From contig CP070646.1 of the NCBI GenBank assembly GCA_020354435.1, positions 2,635,885 to 2,672,887 on the forward strand: a DNA stretch of 37,003 nucleotides, read 5' to 3'. Each line of letters starts with the position of its first letter. Positions within the stretch are counted from its first letter, which is position 1. The notes below the pieces were generated by a model. The model had not been told where the DNA came from. It did not search any database and was given only the letters and a program-made list of their open reading frames with translations. The position numbers and the translations under genes were made by a program. The DNA comes from Gammaproteobacteria bacterium. Its GTDB lineage: Bacteria; Pseudomonadota; Gammaproteobacteria; GCA-001735895. Below are positions 8,414 through 16,736 of the stretch, piece after piece.

Positions 8414-9289
8414 TTAACCTGCCCGGCACTCGCTGGCTATTCGATCCTGAAATCCCCGCATGATCGCAGGGATCAGAGGCCTGTGCGGAAGCGAAAAACA
8501 GTGCTCGTCGATTTGACGAACCGGGATCAATTCGGCGCCGGTGCCGGTTAGGAAACATTCGTCCGCGGCAAACAGGTCGGCGGGTCTGAGACTGACTTCC
8601 TCGCAGGCGATACCGGCCGCGCCGGCAGCCTCGATCACGACCTCGCGCGTAATGCCGGCGAGCAGGCCATCACCGAGCGGCGGCGTGCGCAATACTCCCT
8701 CGCTCGTGATAAAGATATTGTCTACGCTGCCCTCGCTGACAAATCCGTCGAGATTCAGCATCAAGGCTTCGTCGGCACCGGTGCGATTGGCTTCGATACG
8801 CGCGAGAATATTGTTCAGGTAATTGAGACTCTTGATTTCCGGATTCAGACATTCGGCCGGCATGCGGCGGGTTTTGGCAATATGCAGGCTGACGCCCTGG
8901 CTGATGTCGCTGACGTTCATGACCCTGAGCGCATCGGCGATGATAAACACCAGCGGGCGTAGGCAGGAGCGCGGATCGATACCGAGCGATCCGGGGCCGC
9001 GAGTGGCCACGAGGCGCAGGTAACCCGCGTCCTGCGGGTAGGCAGCGATCAATTTCTCGATCGCGTCGGCGAGCTGGCCGAGGCTGTAAGGCAACTCCAG
9101 GCCGATCGCGTCGGCCGACTGCTGCAGGCGCTCGAGGTGGGCCTGCAGCATGAAAGTCCGGCGGTTATAAAAGCGCAGTCCCTCGAATACGCCGTCGCCG
9201 TAGAGCAAACCGTGATCGAAAACCGAAACCGAGGCCTCGACGGCGGGCATGATCGAACCATCGATCCAGCAAAGCGCGTTATTATTCAT
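8414..9289 (-). CDS. Class IV PLP aminotransferase (branched-chain amino acid aminotransferase-like)
   Basis: Fold-type IV transaminase, 291 aa. Family signatures are FDHGLLYGDGVFEGLRFY (residues 24-41), the PLP lysine Lys153 in EIKSLNYLNNILARIEA, and the cofactor-binding Glu186 in LDGFVSEGSVDNIFI. The C-terminal GTGAELIPV is also typical. Members transfer amino groups for branched-chain amino acids, D-amino acids or 4-amino-4-deoxychorismate, and I cannot separate these here. The start ATG is followed directly by conserved sequence. There is no Shine-Dalgarno sequence, because a long palindrome begins 3 bases upstream. The gene is divergent from a MarR regulator that probably controls it. 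Confidence 0.88.
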   Translation of the reverse strand: MNNNALCWIDGSIMPAVEASVSVFDHGLLYGDGVFEGLRFYNRRTFMLQAHLERLQQSADAIGLELPYSLGQLADAIEKLIAAYPQDAGYLRLVATRGPGSLGIDPRSCLRPLVFIIADALRVMNVSDISQGVSLHIAKTRRMPAECLNPEIKSLNYLNNILARIEANRTGADEALMLNLDGFVSEGSVDNIFITSEGVLRTPPLGDGLLAGITREVVIEAAGAAGIACEEVSLRPADLFAADECFLTGTGAELIPVRQIDEHCFSLPHRPLIPAIMRGFQDRIASECRAG

Positions 9290-9291
9290 GC

Positions 9292-9318
9292 ATATAGGTC
9301 AATATTAATGACCTATAT
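9292..9318. promoter_or_regulatory. 27-base near-perfect palindrome, probable MarR operator
   Basis: Arms ATATAGGTCA (9292-9301) and TGACCTATAT (9309-9318) pair perfectly around a 7-base AT-rich centre that is itself nearly symmetric. The site covers the predicted transcription start of the minus-strand aminotransferase and almost abuts its ATG. Size and symmetry fit a winged-helix dimer such as the adjacent MarR protein. Confidence 0.65.
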
Positions 9319-9347
9319 TTTTTAAACCATTAGACTTATAATGTCAA
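9319..9347 (-). promoter_or_regulatory. Predicted promoter of the aminotransferase-SDR operon
   Basis: Read on the minus strand, a consensus TTGACA (9347-9342) is separated by exactly 17 bases from TAAAAA (9324-9319), a 4 of 6 match to the -10. The start of transcription would fall inside the palindrome at 9292-9318. Confidence 0.55.
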
Positions 9348-9357
9348 CTTTATTGAC
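9337..9357 (+). promoter_or_regulatory. -10 element and second inverted repeat in front of the marR-like gene
   Basis: A perfect TATAAT at 9337-9342 lies 25 bases before the marR ATG. It abuts the minus-strand -35, so the two promoters face each other over the same bases. Right behind it is GTCAA-CTTTA-TTGAC (9343-9357), a second possible operator that would allow autoregulation. Confidence 0.5.
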
Positions 9358-9367
9358 GTAATTTCCC

Positions 9368-9802
9368 ATGTCAAAGCGAGAACAGGAACTGAACCAGGCG
9401 CTGGAAGCGATGCATTTCGGCTTCCGCGCGATGACACAGCAACCCGATCAACGGCTCGCCGAACTCGGCCTGGCCCGTATCCATCACCGCCTGCTCTATT
9501 TTATCGGGCGTAACGCCGACTGCAGTATCAACGAATTGCTCGGCATCATGCGCGTATCCAAGCAGTACCTGCATCAACCCCTGAAGAAAATGATCGAAGG
9601 CGGTTATATCGCGCAAAAAACCGATGCCACCGACCGTCGCATAAAGCGCCTGCAGCTGACGACGAAGGGCAAAAAACTGGAATTCGAGCTGACCGAGGTG
9701 CAGCGCCGACGCTTTGCCGGCATCTTCAAAAAATCCGGTGCCAGGGCAGAAAAACACTGGCGCGAGGTAATGGCTCTATTAAGCGAGAATATCGAATTCT
9801 AG
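9368..9802 (+). CDS. MarR-family transcriptional regulator
   Basis: Winged-helix regulator of 144 aa, the standard MarR length. The recognition region CSINELLGIMRVSKQYLHQPLKKMIEGGYI is followed by the wing KTDATDRRIKRLQLTTKGK, where the DxRxxRLxLTxKG pattern is diagnostic. Dimerisation helices are at both ends. It is transcribed divergently from the aminotransferase, with 78 bases between the two start codons holding overlapping promoters and two inverted repeats. It most likely represses that operon and itself until a ligand binds. Its C terminus converges with the SDR operon, with a 10-base gap. Confidence 0.92.
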   Translation: MSKREQELNQALEAMHFGFRAMTQQPDQRLAELGLARIHHRLLYFIGRNADCSINELLGIMRVSKQYLHQPLKKMIEGGYIAQKTDATDRRIKRLQLTTKGKKLEFELTEVQRRRFAGIFKKSGARAEKHWREVMALLSENIEF

Positions 9803-9812
9803 ACGGTATGCG

Positions 9813-10592
9813 TCAGGCGCGGTTGCCACCGTCCAGCACCAGCGGGTAACCGGTGATGAAGCGGGCCGAATCGCTGCAGGCATAGAGCACCATGTCGGCG
9901 ACTTCTTCGGCGCTGCAGACGCGGTTCAGCGGCACGCCCTCGGCCGACTCGCGCAGCCCTTCCTCGAGCTCGAGGCCACGGTCACGGAATTCTCCACGCA
10001 GCATTGGCGTATCGACGTCGCCCGGGCATATCGGCACGATGCGAATGCCTTCATGCGCGTAGTCGAGCGCCATCGCCCGCGTCATCTGCAGTACCGCCCC
10101 CTTGCTGGCGCAGTAGGCGGTCAGATGATAACTGCCGGTCAGCGCCGCGTCGGAAGCGATATTGACGATCGTGCCCTTGCTCTCGCGCAAATGCGGAATC
10201 GCGGCGCGGCAGATATAAAACATGCCGCTGACGTTGACATTCATGGTTTCCTGCCACTGCTCGTCGGTGGTCTCCTCGGCGGTGGCGTGGTAAATCACGC
10301 CCGCACAATTGACGACAATGTCGAGGCCACCGAGAATGCCGACGGCGCCGGAGACGACATGCTCGCATTTCTTGCGCTTGCCGATATTGCCGGCAACAAA
10401 GGCGATACTGCCGTTCCCGTTCTTGCAGCGCCGCATGATATCGCGTGCGCGATCGTCGCTGCGGCCACTGATGACGACACGCGCGCCGGCCTTGACGAAG
10501 GCCAGCGCGGTCGCCTCGCCGATTCCCGAGGTGCCGCCGGTGATCAGCACACGCTGCTGGCTGAAGTCGAAACTGACGCCTGCATTGCTCAC
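9813..10592 (-). CDS. Short-chain dehydrogenase/reductase, classical type
   Basis: NAD(P)-dependent SDR of 259 aa with all classical motifs: TGGTSGIG (residues 18-25), NCAG (95-98), catalytic Ser147, and Tyr160 and Lys164 in YCASK. The ending ITGYPLVLDGGNRA is also typical. The start codon is GTG and overlaps the stop of the aldehyde dehydrogenase gene (GTGA), so the two are translationally coupled. Together with the upstream crotonase, the set suggests oxidation of an acyl or alcohol intermediate through ketone and aldehyde steps. The substrate is not identifiable. Confidence 0.92.
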   Translation of the reverse strand: MSNAGVSFDFSQQRVLITGGTSGIGEATALAFVKAGARVVISGRSDDRARDIMRRCKNGNGSIAFVAGNIGKRKKCEHVVSGAVGILGGLDIVVNCAGVIYHATAEETTDEQWQETMNVNVSGMFYICRAAIPHLRESKGTIVNIASDAALTGSYHLTAYCASKGAVLQMTRAMALDYAHEGIRIVPICPGDVDTPMLRGEFRDRGLELEEGLRESAEGVPLNRVCSAEEVADMVLYACSDSARFITGYPLVLDGGNRA

Positions 10593-12025
10593 GTCATCTG
10601 GTCCATAACGGAGCCGGTGATTGCTTTCAGCTCGAGGAATTCCTCGAGTCCCCAGCGGCCTTTTTCGCGGCCGTTACCGGATTGTTTATAACCGCCGAAA
10701 GGCGTATCCGAAGTACCGCCGACATAGTTGATCGCAACCTGCCCGGCGCGCAGCCGACGCGCGACCGCCCTGGCCCGCGCCATCTCGCTCGAGCAGACAT
10801 AGGCGGCCAGGCCATAGTCGGTATCGTTAGCGATTTCGACAGCCTGGTCCTCGGTTTCGTAACCGATAATGACGAGCACCGGCCCGAATATTTCCTCGCG
10901 CGCAATCGTCATGCTGTTGTCGACGTTGGCGAACACGGTCGGTTTGACGTAATAACCGGTGGGCAGATGCTCGGGCCGGCCAGTGCCGCCGGTGACCAGC
11001 GTCGCACCCTCGTCGATACCCTGCTGAATCAGTCCCTGGATTTTGTCGAACTGCACCTGGTTGACCACCGGACCGATATGCTTGCCTGGCTTGGCCGGAT
11101 CGTCGACGCCGATACTTTCGGCCGCCGCGCGTGCCGCCTCGATGGCGGTTTCCATCGCGTTACTCGGCACCAGCATGCGCGTCGGTGCATTGCAGGACTG
11201 ACCGCTATTATCCATCATGTAAAGCACACCGTCGCGCACCGCCTCGTCGATTTCGGCGTCTTTCAGAATAATATTCGGCGACTTGCCACCGAGTTCCTGG
11301 CCGACGCGTTTGACCGTATCGGCAGCTGCTTTGGCGACCGCAATGCCGCCACGCGTCGAACCGGTAAATGACATCATATCGATACCGGGATGCTTCGACA
11401 TGGCTTCGCCGACAACCGGACCGTAACCATTGACCAGGTTGAACACGCCGGCAGGAACGCCCGACTCTCGCAGCACCTCGGTAAAAATCATTGCATCCAG
11501 CGGCGACTCTTCGCTTGGCTTCAATACCATGGTGCAGCCAGCCGCCAGCGCCGGGATCACCTTGACCGCGACCTGGTTCATCGGCCAGTTCCACGGTGTG
11601 ATCATTCCACACACGCCAATCGGTTCGTAGCGCAGAATCATGTCTTCCTCGATGCTTTCGAACTTGAAGTTCAACAGCGCCTTGATCGCACTCTTGATAT
11701 GAGCGGCACCGAGCCTGGCCTGCGATTTACGCGCAAGATCGATCGGCGCACCCATCTCGTCGGAAATTGCCTGGGCGATATCGTCGAAATATTCCTTGTA
11801 GACGACACGAATCTTCTCCAGCAGTGCCAGTCGCTGCTCGACGCTGCATTGGGAATATTCGACAAACGCCTTTCGCGCCGCCGCGACCGCACGGTCGACA
11901 TCGGCGGTGCTGCCGGCACTGATCTGCGCAAAAGGCTGTTCGGTAGCCGGATTGATGACGTCGATGGTGGCCGGCTCAAGCGGGTCTACCCAGTCACCGT
12001 CGATGAAAAATTTGAGGTAGTCCAT
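10589..12025 (-). CDS. NAD(P)-dependent aldehyde dehydrogenase
   Basis: Aldehyde dehydrogenase superfamily, 478 aa. Catalytic residues are in place: Asn146 in TPWNWPMN, Glu244 in QELGGKSPN and nucleophile Cys278 in NSGQSCNAPTRM. The cofactor segment SFTGSTRGG and the C-terminal NYVGGTSDTPFGGYKQSGNGRE are normal. A good ribosome site (AGGA) sits 5 bases before the ATG. It is the middle gene of the minus-strand set crotonase, aldehyde dehydrogenase, SDR, and overlaps the SDR gene by 4 bases. It oxidises an aldehyde to the acid, but which one cannot be told from sequence. Confidence 0.92.
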   Translation of the reverse strand: MDYLKFFIDGDWVDPLEPATIDVINPATEQPFAQISAGSTADVDRAVAAARKAFVEYSQCSVEQRLALLEKIRVVYKEYFDDIAQAISDEMGAPIDLARKSQARLGAAHIKSAIKALLNFKFESIEEDMILRYEPIGVCGMITPWNWPMNQVAVKVIPALAAGCTMVLKPSEESPLDAMIFTEVLRESGVPAGVFNLVNGYGPVVGEAMSKHPGIDMMSFTGSTRGGIAVAKAAADTVKRVGQELGGKSPNIILKDAEIDEAVRDGVLYMMDNSGQSCNAPTRMLVPSNAMETAIEAARAAAESIGVDDPAKPGKHIGPVVNQVQFDKIQGLIQQGIDEGATLVTGGTGRPEHLPTGYYVKPTVFANVDNSMTIAREEIFGPVLVIIGYETEDQAVEIANDTDYGLAAYVCSSEMARARAVARRLRAGQVAINYVGGTSDTPFGGYKQSGNGREKGRWGLEEFLELKAITGSVMDQMT

Positions 12026-12094
12026 GTTCCTGCTTTTCTGGAGTCGCTAGTTACGAAATGTGCCGCGAAGCGCTTTAATGTGCAAGCAAAATTC

Positions 12095-12844
12095 TCAGAA
12101 ATCCTGCAGTAAACGGGTCGTCTCTGGATCCAGAAAACCGGCCACGGTGGCTTCGGTTTCGAGTTCGAGCGCGGTTTCGATCGATTGCATCGCCACCTGG
12201 TTCAGCACGCGCTTCATCGCGCGGCTTGAAAACACCGGCAACTCGGCAACACGTCCGGCCATCGCGCGCGCCTCGGTCATCAGCCGATCTTCGTCGACCA
12301 CGCGCGTGGCCAGGCCCAGCGCATGCAAAGTTACCGCGTCGTATTTTTCGCCGAGCAACAGCATTTCGCGTGCCTTATTGAGACCGACCAGTGCCGGCAG
12401 CAGCGAGGTAATGCCTCCGGTGACCAGCAGGTTTAGCGAAACCTCGGGAAAAAACGCGCGCGCATCGGTCGCCCACAGCGTCAGGTCGCAGTTGATCGCC
12501 CATTCGAATCCTCCGCCAACGGCCCAGCCTTGAATCGCGCCGACGACGAGTTTGTCGCCATACACGATTTCGCGCGTGGCCTGCTGTATCGCGTCGACAA
12601 ATTCACGCGCCGCTGCCTCGTCCTCGAAATGCTGATGCGCGCGCCGGTCATCACCGGCACAGAACGCGCGGCCGGCGCCGCAAAACAGGATTACCCTGGC
12701 CCGCTCATCGCGATTGGCACGGCGAAACGCCGCGGTGACATCGTCGACCAGCTGCCGGTTCATGGCGTTGAGACATTGCGGCCGATTAAGGCGAATCGTC
12801 GCGATCTGTTGGTCGAGCTCGTATTCTACGGTCTGGTAACTCAT
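12095..12844 (-). CDS. Enoyl-CoA hydratase/isomerase family protein
   Basis: Crotonase-fold protein of 249 aa from the ATG at 12844. The frame extends upstream to 12904, but the extra 20 residues do not look conserved, while MSYQTVEYELDQQIATIRLNRP is a normal N terminus. Oxyanion-hole segments are GAGRAFCAGDDRRA and GWAVGGGFEWAINCDLTL. Glutamates occur in GGFEW and in FFPEVSLN. It precedes the aldehyde dehydrogenase by 69 bases on the same strand and is likely the first gene of that operon. It shares the fold with, but is not a close duplicate of, the crotonase at 4675-5493. Confidence 0.88.
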   Translation of the reverse strand: MSYQTVEYELDQQIATIRLNRPQCLNAMNRQLVDDVTAAFRRANRDERARVILFCGAGRAFCAGDDRRAHQHFEDEAAAREFVDAIQQATREIVYGDKLVVGAIQGWAVGGGFEWAINCDLTLWATDARAFFPEVSLNLLVTGGITSLLPALVGLNKAREMLLLGEKYDAVTLHALGLATRVVDEDRLMTEARAMAGRVAELPVFSSRAMKRVLNQVAMQSIETALELETEATVAGFLDPETTRLLQDF

Positions 12845-12971
12845 GCTGATCCCGATAATGTAATAGGCATCCTGATTGTCGTCGACTGACGGCGAAAAAT
12901 ACATATCGACACAACGTTTTGCTCATTATAATCGACACCATCCGGGCTCCATAACAGATAACAAGTCTTAC

Positions 12972-13901
12972 ATGACCGAGCATCGACTGTTTCCTTACCT
13001 GCTGATTCTGAGCGCCGGCGTGATATGGGGGGCGACCTTTTCGCTGGCATTGATTGCAACCGCGAAAGGGGCGCATCCGCTCGCACTGTCGGCCTGGCAG
13101 GTGGTACTGACCGGCGCTTTTTTTCTGGTCATCTGCCTGCTGTGGAAGATCACCCTGTTTAATCCGGCCAACCTGCGCCACTACCTGGTGCTGGCGCTGG
13201 TCGGAATTACCGCGCCGAACCTGTTTTACTACTTCGCCGCTCCCCACCTTTCGGCCGGCATACTGGCCATCACCGTTTCGACGGTGCCGCTGTTCACCTA
13301 CGCAATCATGCTGGTGTTGCGCTACGAGTCGGTTATCGCCCGCCGCATGCTCGGAATCGTACTCGGTATGATTGCCATTCTGCTGCTGGTGATTCCCGAC
13401 CAGGGACTGAGCAGCGACGACGCCAGCTTCTGGATACTGCTGGTACTGGTGTGCGCCGTACTCTATGCGATCGAAAATGTTTACATCAGCCGCGGCATCC
13501 CGCACCGGGTCGATATTCGCGAATTACTGTTTGCCTCCAACCTGATAGCAAGCCTGATCCAGTTCCCGTTGGCGATTTATCTCGGCGTCGATGAATCCTG
13601 GACCTGGCTGGCTACCGATGCCGGTCTCGCGATTATCGGGATCGCGATCGGCAGCGGTTTTGCCTATTCGATGTTTTTTTATACGATCAAGTCTTCGGGA
13701 CCGGTTTTTGCGAGCCAGTGCGCATATGTGGTTACGATTTCCGGTGTAATCTGGGGCATCATGCTGTTTGCCGAACAACACTCCCTCTGGGTCTGGATAT
13801 CGGTTGTCGTCATGTTGCTCGGACTGGTTCTGGTTAACCCGGATGACGGGGTTGAATCAAATGAAATCAATGAAAACGCAGCCGCCGAATCCTCTTCGTA
13901 A
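12972..13901 (+). CDS. EamA/DMT-family membrane transporter
   Basis: Drug/metabolite transporter superfamily protein, 309 aa from the ATG at 12972, with about ten hydrophobic helices arranged as two EamA repeats. The N-terminal LLILSAGVIWGATFSLALIA and the second-repeat SGPVFASQCAYVVTISGVIWGIM with FAEQ are typical. It would act in the inner membrane as an exporter of amino acids or other metabolites. The frame is open from 12876, but the first membrane helix starts right after MTEHRLFPY, which fixes the start. The metallo-hydrolase gene follows 12 bases after its stop. Confidence 0.9.
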   Translation: MTEHRLFPYLLILSAGVIWGATFSLALIATAKGAHPLALSAWQVVLTGAFFLVICLLWKITLFNPANLRHYLVLALVGITAPNLFYYFAAPHLSAGILAITVSTVPLFTYAIMLVLRYESVIARRMLGIVLGMIAILLLVIPDQGLSSDDASFWILLVLVCAVLYAIENVYISRGIPHRVDIRELLFASNLIASLIQFPLAIYLGVDESWTWLATDAGLAIIGIAIGSGFAYSMFFYTIKSSGPVFASQCAYVVTISGVIWGIMLFAEQHSLWVWISVVVMLLGLVLVNPDDGVESNEINENAAAESSS

Positions 13902-13913
13902 CGCCGCCGTGCA

Positions 13914-14810
13914 ATGATTATTACCTTCTACGGCGTGCGTGGTTCCACCGCTGCTCCCGGGCCGCAGACGGTCAAGTACGGCGGCAATACCTCCTGTGTG
14001 CATATCGAACTGGACAGCGGCAACGACCTGATCCTCGATGCCGGCACCGGCATTCGCATGCTCGGCCACCGCCTGGCCAAGAAGTCCACGCCCGCCAACC
14101 TGTTACTGTCGCACGGGCACTGGGATCACATTCAGGGTTACCCGTTTTTCGAACCGATTTATCAGCCCGATCGTGACATCCATGTTTACATCAGCGTCGA
14201 TGCCGGACGCAAGCTGTTGAGCACGCTGCTATCGCAAATGGACGGCACGCATTTTCCAGTCAGGGTCGAAGACCTGCCGTCGAACAATATCGCCAAGTTC
14301 AAGGGGATCGAAAGCGAACTCTACGAACGCGAGGGCATCCAGGTGGTCAAGCAGGCGCTGAACCACCCGGGCGGCGGCACGGCTTACAGGATCAACGATA
14401 ACGGCATGACCTGCGCCTACGTAACCGATAACGAACTATTCCCGCCCGAGGCACCGGTGACCGGCTACGATCAATGGGTCAACTACCTGCACGGCGTCGA
14501 CGTGCTGATCCACGATGCGCAATACACCGACAACGACATGCCGCACAAGCACGGCTGGGGGCACACGCTGATTTCGCAGCTGCGTCAACTCGCCACCGAT
14601 GCCGAGGTCGGCACGCTGGTCATGTTTCATCACGACCCGGACCGCAGCGACTCCGAACTCGATGAAATCCAGATCGAAAACGAGAAGTATTTGAAATCAC
14701 GGCGCGCGCCGACACGCAGCCTCTGCGCCGCCGAAGGCATGACCATTACCCTGGAAAAACCCGTGCTCGGCGGCGAAACCCGGGTTACCATCGGACAGCT
14801 ATCGATTTAA
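13914..14810 (+). CDS. Metallo-beta-lactamase-fold hydrolase
   Basis: Soluble MBL-fold enzyme of 298 aa. The zinc motif is HGHWDH (residues 67-72), preceded by the strand-turn ILDAGTGIRMLG. Later metal ligands are likely in LNHPGGGTAYR, YVTDNE, IHDAQYT, GWGHT and MFHHDP. The opening, ITFYGVRGSTAAPGP with KYGGNTSC, resembles the PhnP/RNase Z-like branch that cleaves phosphodiesters, rather than beta-lactamases or glyoxalase II. It lies between the EamA gene and the aminotransferase remnant, with 12-base gaps on both sides, which suggests one operon from 12972 to 16324. The substrate is unknown. Confidence 0.9.
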   Translation: MIITFYGVRGSTAAPGPQTVKYGGNTSCVHIELDSGNDLILDAGTGIRMLGHRLAKKSTPANLLLSHGHWDHIQGYPFFEPIYQPDRDIHVYISVDAGRKLLSTLLSQMDGTHFPVRVEDLPSNNIAKFKGIESELYEREGIQVVKQALNHPGGGTAYRINDNGMTCAYVTDNELFPPEAPVTGYDQWVNYLHGVDVLIHDAQYTDNDMPHKHGWGHTLISQLRQLATDAEVGTLVMFHHDPDRSDSELDEIQIENEKYLKSRRAPTRSLCAAEGMTITLEKPVLGGETRVTIGQLSI

Positions 14811-14822
14811 CGCGACAAACGC

Positions 14823-15140
14823 ATGATCCAACAGGACCTGTTCATACGTCGCCGGCAAACGCTGGGCCCGACATACCAGAATTTTTTCGATGAGCCGCTG
14901 CACCTGGTACGCGGCGCCGGCACGAGACTATGGGATGTCGACGCGGACACGCGCGAACCCTGGTCGCGTGAGCAAATGCGCCACCTCGGCAGCCTGATCT
15001 TGGAACAGGGGGTAATCACCGGCTACTCCGGGCGTTACGGCCAGATTCTGAAGCTGCGCCCGCCGTTACCGTTTTCTGCGTCCAACGCGGATAAAACCGT
15101 CGCCGCCATCGATGACGCGTTAAACCGGTTAAAGCCGTGA
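14823..15140 (+). pseudogene. Class III aminotransferase remnant with the central ~330 residues deleted in frame
   Basis: A 105-residue reading frame that joins the two ends of a class III PLP aminotransferase. Residues 1-40 (RRRQTLGPTYQNFFDEPLHL, then VRGAGTRLWDVD) match the family's extreme N terminus. Residues 41-105 (REPWSREQMRHLGSLILEQG, then the GNVLKIRPPL-like GQILKLRPPLPFS) match the C-terminal small domain. The whole PLP-binding domain, including the catalytic lysine, is missing. The join is near 14936-14950. Full-length members are about 430-450 aa. Start, stop and frame are intact, and its TGA overlaps the GTG of the next gene, so it may still be translated, but it cannot be a transaminase. 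Confidence 0.8.
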
Positions 15141-16324
15141 CAGTATCAAGCCATAACCTGCCCGCCATCGAAAGCATCGACATGATGATGGAGTCCTACG
15201 TCAGCGCCGGCAGGTCGGCCGGTATGCTGACTCTGCTGAGCAGAAATGGCGAGATCGTGCATTTTTCCTGCCGCGGCCATGCCGACATCGCCAGCGATAA
15301 ACCTCTGCAGCCGGATACGATCTTCCGCATTTACTCGATGACCAAGCCGATCACCAGCGTGGCCCTGATGATGTTGTTGGAACAGGGCCATCTAGAACTC
15401 GACGATGCCGCCAAACGCTGGATCCCGGCGCTCGGCGATCTCGAGGTTTACCAACAGGGCAAAATCGAATCCGATATCACCATCCGGCAGCTGCTGACCC
15501 ACACCGCCGGATTCAGTTACGGTTTCGACCCGGAGAATATTCCGGTGGATGAACTCTACGCCGAAGTCTGGCGCGGAGGCATCCAGGACCAGTCGCTGCA
15601 GCAATTGATGCAAACCCTGCTCGAATTCCCGCTGATCGCTCAACCGGGCACACGCTGGCATTACAGCATCGCCACCGATGTCTGCGGCTACCTGGTCGAG
15701 CTGATCAGCGACATGCCCTTCGGCGATTTCCTGCAACAGAAAATCCTCGATCCGCTTGGCATGTCCGATACCGCGTTCGAGGTCAGCGCGGACCGGATCG
15801 AGCGTTTCGCGACACTTTACGGCTATAGCGAAAGCAACGAACTGGCGCAGCTCGAAAGCAACCACAGCTCGCCGTTTATTTCGGCCATATCCGGTGTTCC
15901 GGTGCGGCTGCAGTCCGGCGGCGGCGGGCTCACGTCGACGGCGCCCGATTACTGGCGCTTCGCACAAATGATGCTAAACCGCGGCGAGTTCGAAGGTCAT
16001 CGCTTCCTCAAACCCGAAACCGTGGCCTTGATGACGCAGAATCACGTGGCGCAAGCGCTGCTGCCACTTTCCTTCAACGGTATCGCGCCGGGGCAGTACA
16101 GCGGATACGGCTTCGGCCTCGGTTACTGCATCAACATGGATCCGGCAAACACCGCTGCCGCGGGTTCGCGCGGCGACTTCGGCTGGGGCGGAATGGCCGA
16201 TACTTATTGCTGGGTCGATCCGCAAAGGCAACTGGTCGCGATCCTGATGCAGCAGTACCTGCCGTCGCTGCACCATGCCGGGCGCAAGGATTTCCGCGAC
16301 GCGGTTTACGACGCAATAAGCTGA
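15137..16324 (+). CDS. Serine hydrolase of the beta-lactamase / class C esterase family
   Basis: Beta-lactamase-fold serine hydrolase, 395 aa. The catalytic SxxK is SMTK (Ser67, Lys70) in IFRIYSMTKPITS, and the second-motif tyrosine is Tyr176 in HYSIATDVCGYLVE. No clear signal peptide is visible, so a cytoplasmic location is likely. Relatives include esterase EstB and many uncharacterised enzymes on small esters or amides, and antibiotic resistance should not be assumed. The start is GTG, overlapping the stop of the aminotransferase remnant (GTGA). Expression was therefore probably coupled to the full aminotransferase before the deletion. Confidence 0.9.
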   Translation: MTVSSHNLPAIESIDMMMESYVSAGRSAGMLTLLSRNGEIVHFSCRGHADIASDKPLQPDTIFRIYSMTKPITSVALMMLLEQGHLELDDAAKRWIPALGDLEVYQQGKIESDITIRQLLTHTAGFSYGFDPENIPVDELYAEVWRGGIQDQSLQQLMQTLLEFPLIAQPGTRWHYSIATDVCGYLVELISDMPFGDFLQQKILDPLGMSDTAFEVSADRIERFATLYGYSESNELAQLESNHSSPFISAISGVPVRLQSGGGGLTSTAPDYWRFAQMMLNRGEFEGHRFLKPETVALMTQNHVAQALLPLSFNGIAPGQYSGYGFGLGYCINMDPANTAAAGSRGDFGWGGMADTYCWVDPQRQLVAILMQQYLPSLHHAGRKDFRDAVYDAIS

Positions 16325-16328
16325 TCGA

Positions 16329-16733
16329 TCAGGACCTTCCGCGCAGGTAAATCTCGTCCAGCGCTCGCATGATATCGTGGCGGCTGATCTGGCCGACGAG
16401 CTGACCGTCGCGCAGTACCGGGAAGCGGCGATAATTCGAATGCAGGAAACGATCGGCGGCATCGAAAATGCTGCAGTCCGCGTCCAGCTGTTCGACCTCG
16501 TGGTGCATGTACTGATCGACCTTGCCACCGATATCCTGGTGGTAAGCGGTGTTGTAGACAATCGCGAGGCAATCCTTTTGCGACAGGATACCGACGAGTT
16601 TGCCATCGCCATCCACCACCGGCGCACCGGACAGGTGCCTGTCCAGCAATACCCGCATCGCGTGGATGATATCGTCATCGGGCGTGAAGGTGACGAGCTC
16701 GGTTGCCATGAAGTTTTCGATCGTCGCTTTCAT
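16329..16733 (-). CDS. CBS-domain pair protein, last gene of the nqr operon
   Basis: A 134-aa protein made of two CBS domains (about residues 8-60 and 72-130), with VTFTPDDDIIHAMRVLLDRH, GAPVVDGDGKLVGILSQKD and RFPVLRDGQLVGQISRHD. CBS pairs bind adenine nucleotides or related ligands and act as energy or ionic sensors. It starts 3 bases after the nqrM stop, so it belongs to the nqr transcript, in the place where apbE is often found. It may sense the adenylate state for the pump, but that is speculative. It is convergent with the beta-lactamase-like gene, with a 4-base gap. Confidence 0.88.
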   Translation of the reverse strand: MKATIENFMATELVTFTPDDDIIHAMRVLLDRHLSGAPVVDGDGKLVGILSQKDCLAIVYNTAYHQDIGGKVDQYMHHEVEQLDADCSIFDAADRFLHSNYRRFPVLRDGQLVGQISRHDIMRALDEIYLRGRS

Positions 16734-16736
16734 GAT

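Noticed and set aside
7635..8417. Plus-strand open frame of 260 codons through the repeat element and across the SDR
   Set aside because: It spans a non-coding palindromic element and the antisense of a clear Rossmann-fold gene, and no domain is visible.
12786..13505. Minus-strand open frame of 239 codons, rich in Gln and His
   Set aside because: It is antisense to the EamA transporter, whose hydrophobic helices explain the Gln/His/Asn-rich reverse translation.
15137..16324. Antibiotic-resistance beta-lactamase
   Set aside because: The SxxK and Tyr motifs show the fold, but there is no signal peptide and the family mostly contains esterases and peptidases, so resistance is not supported.
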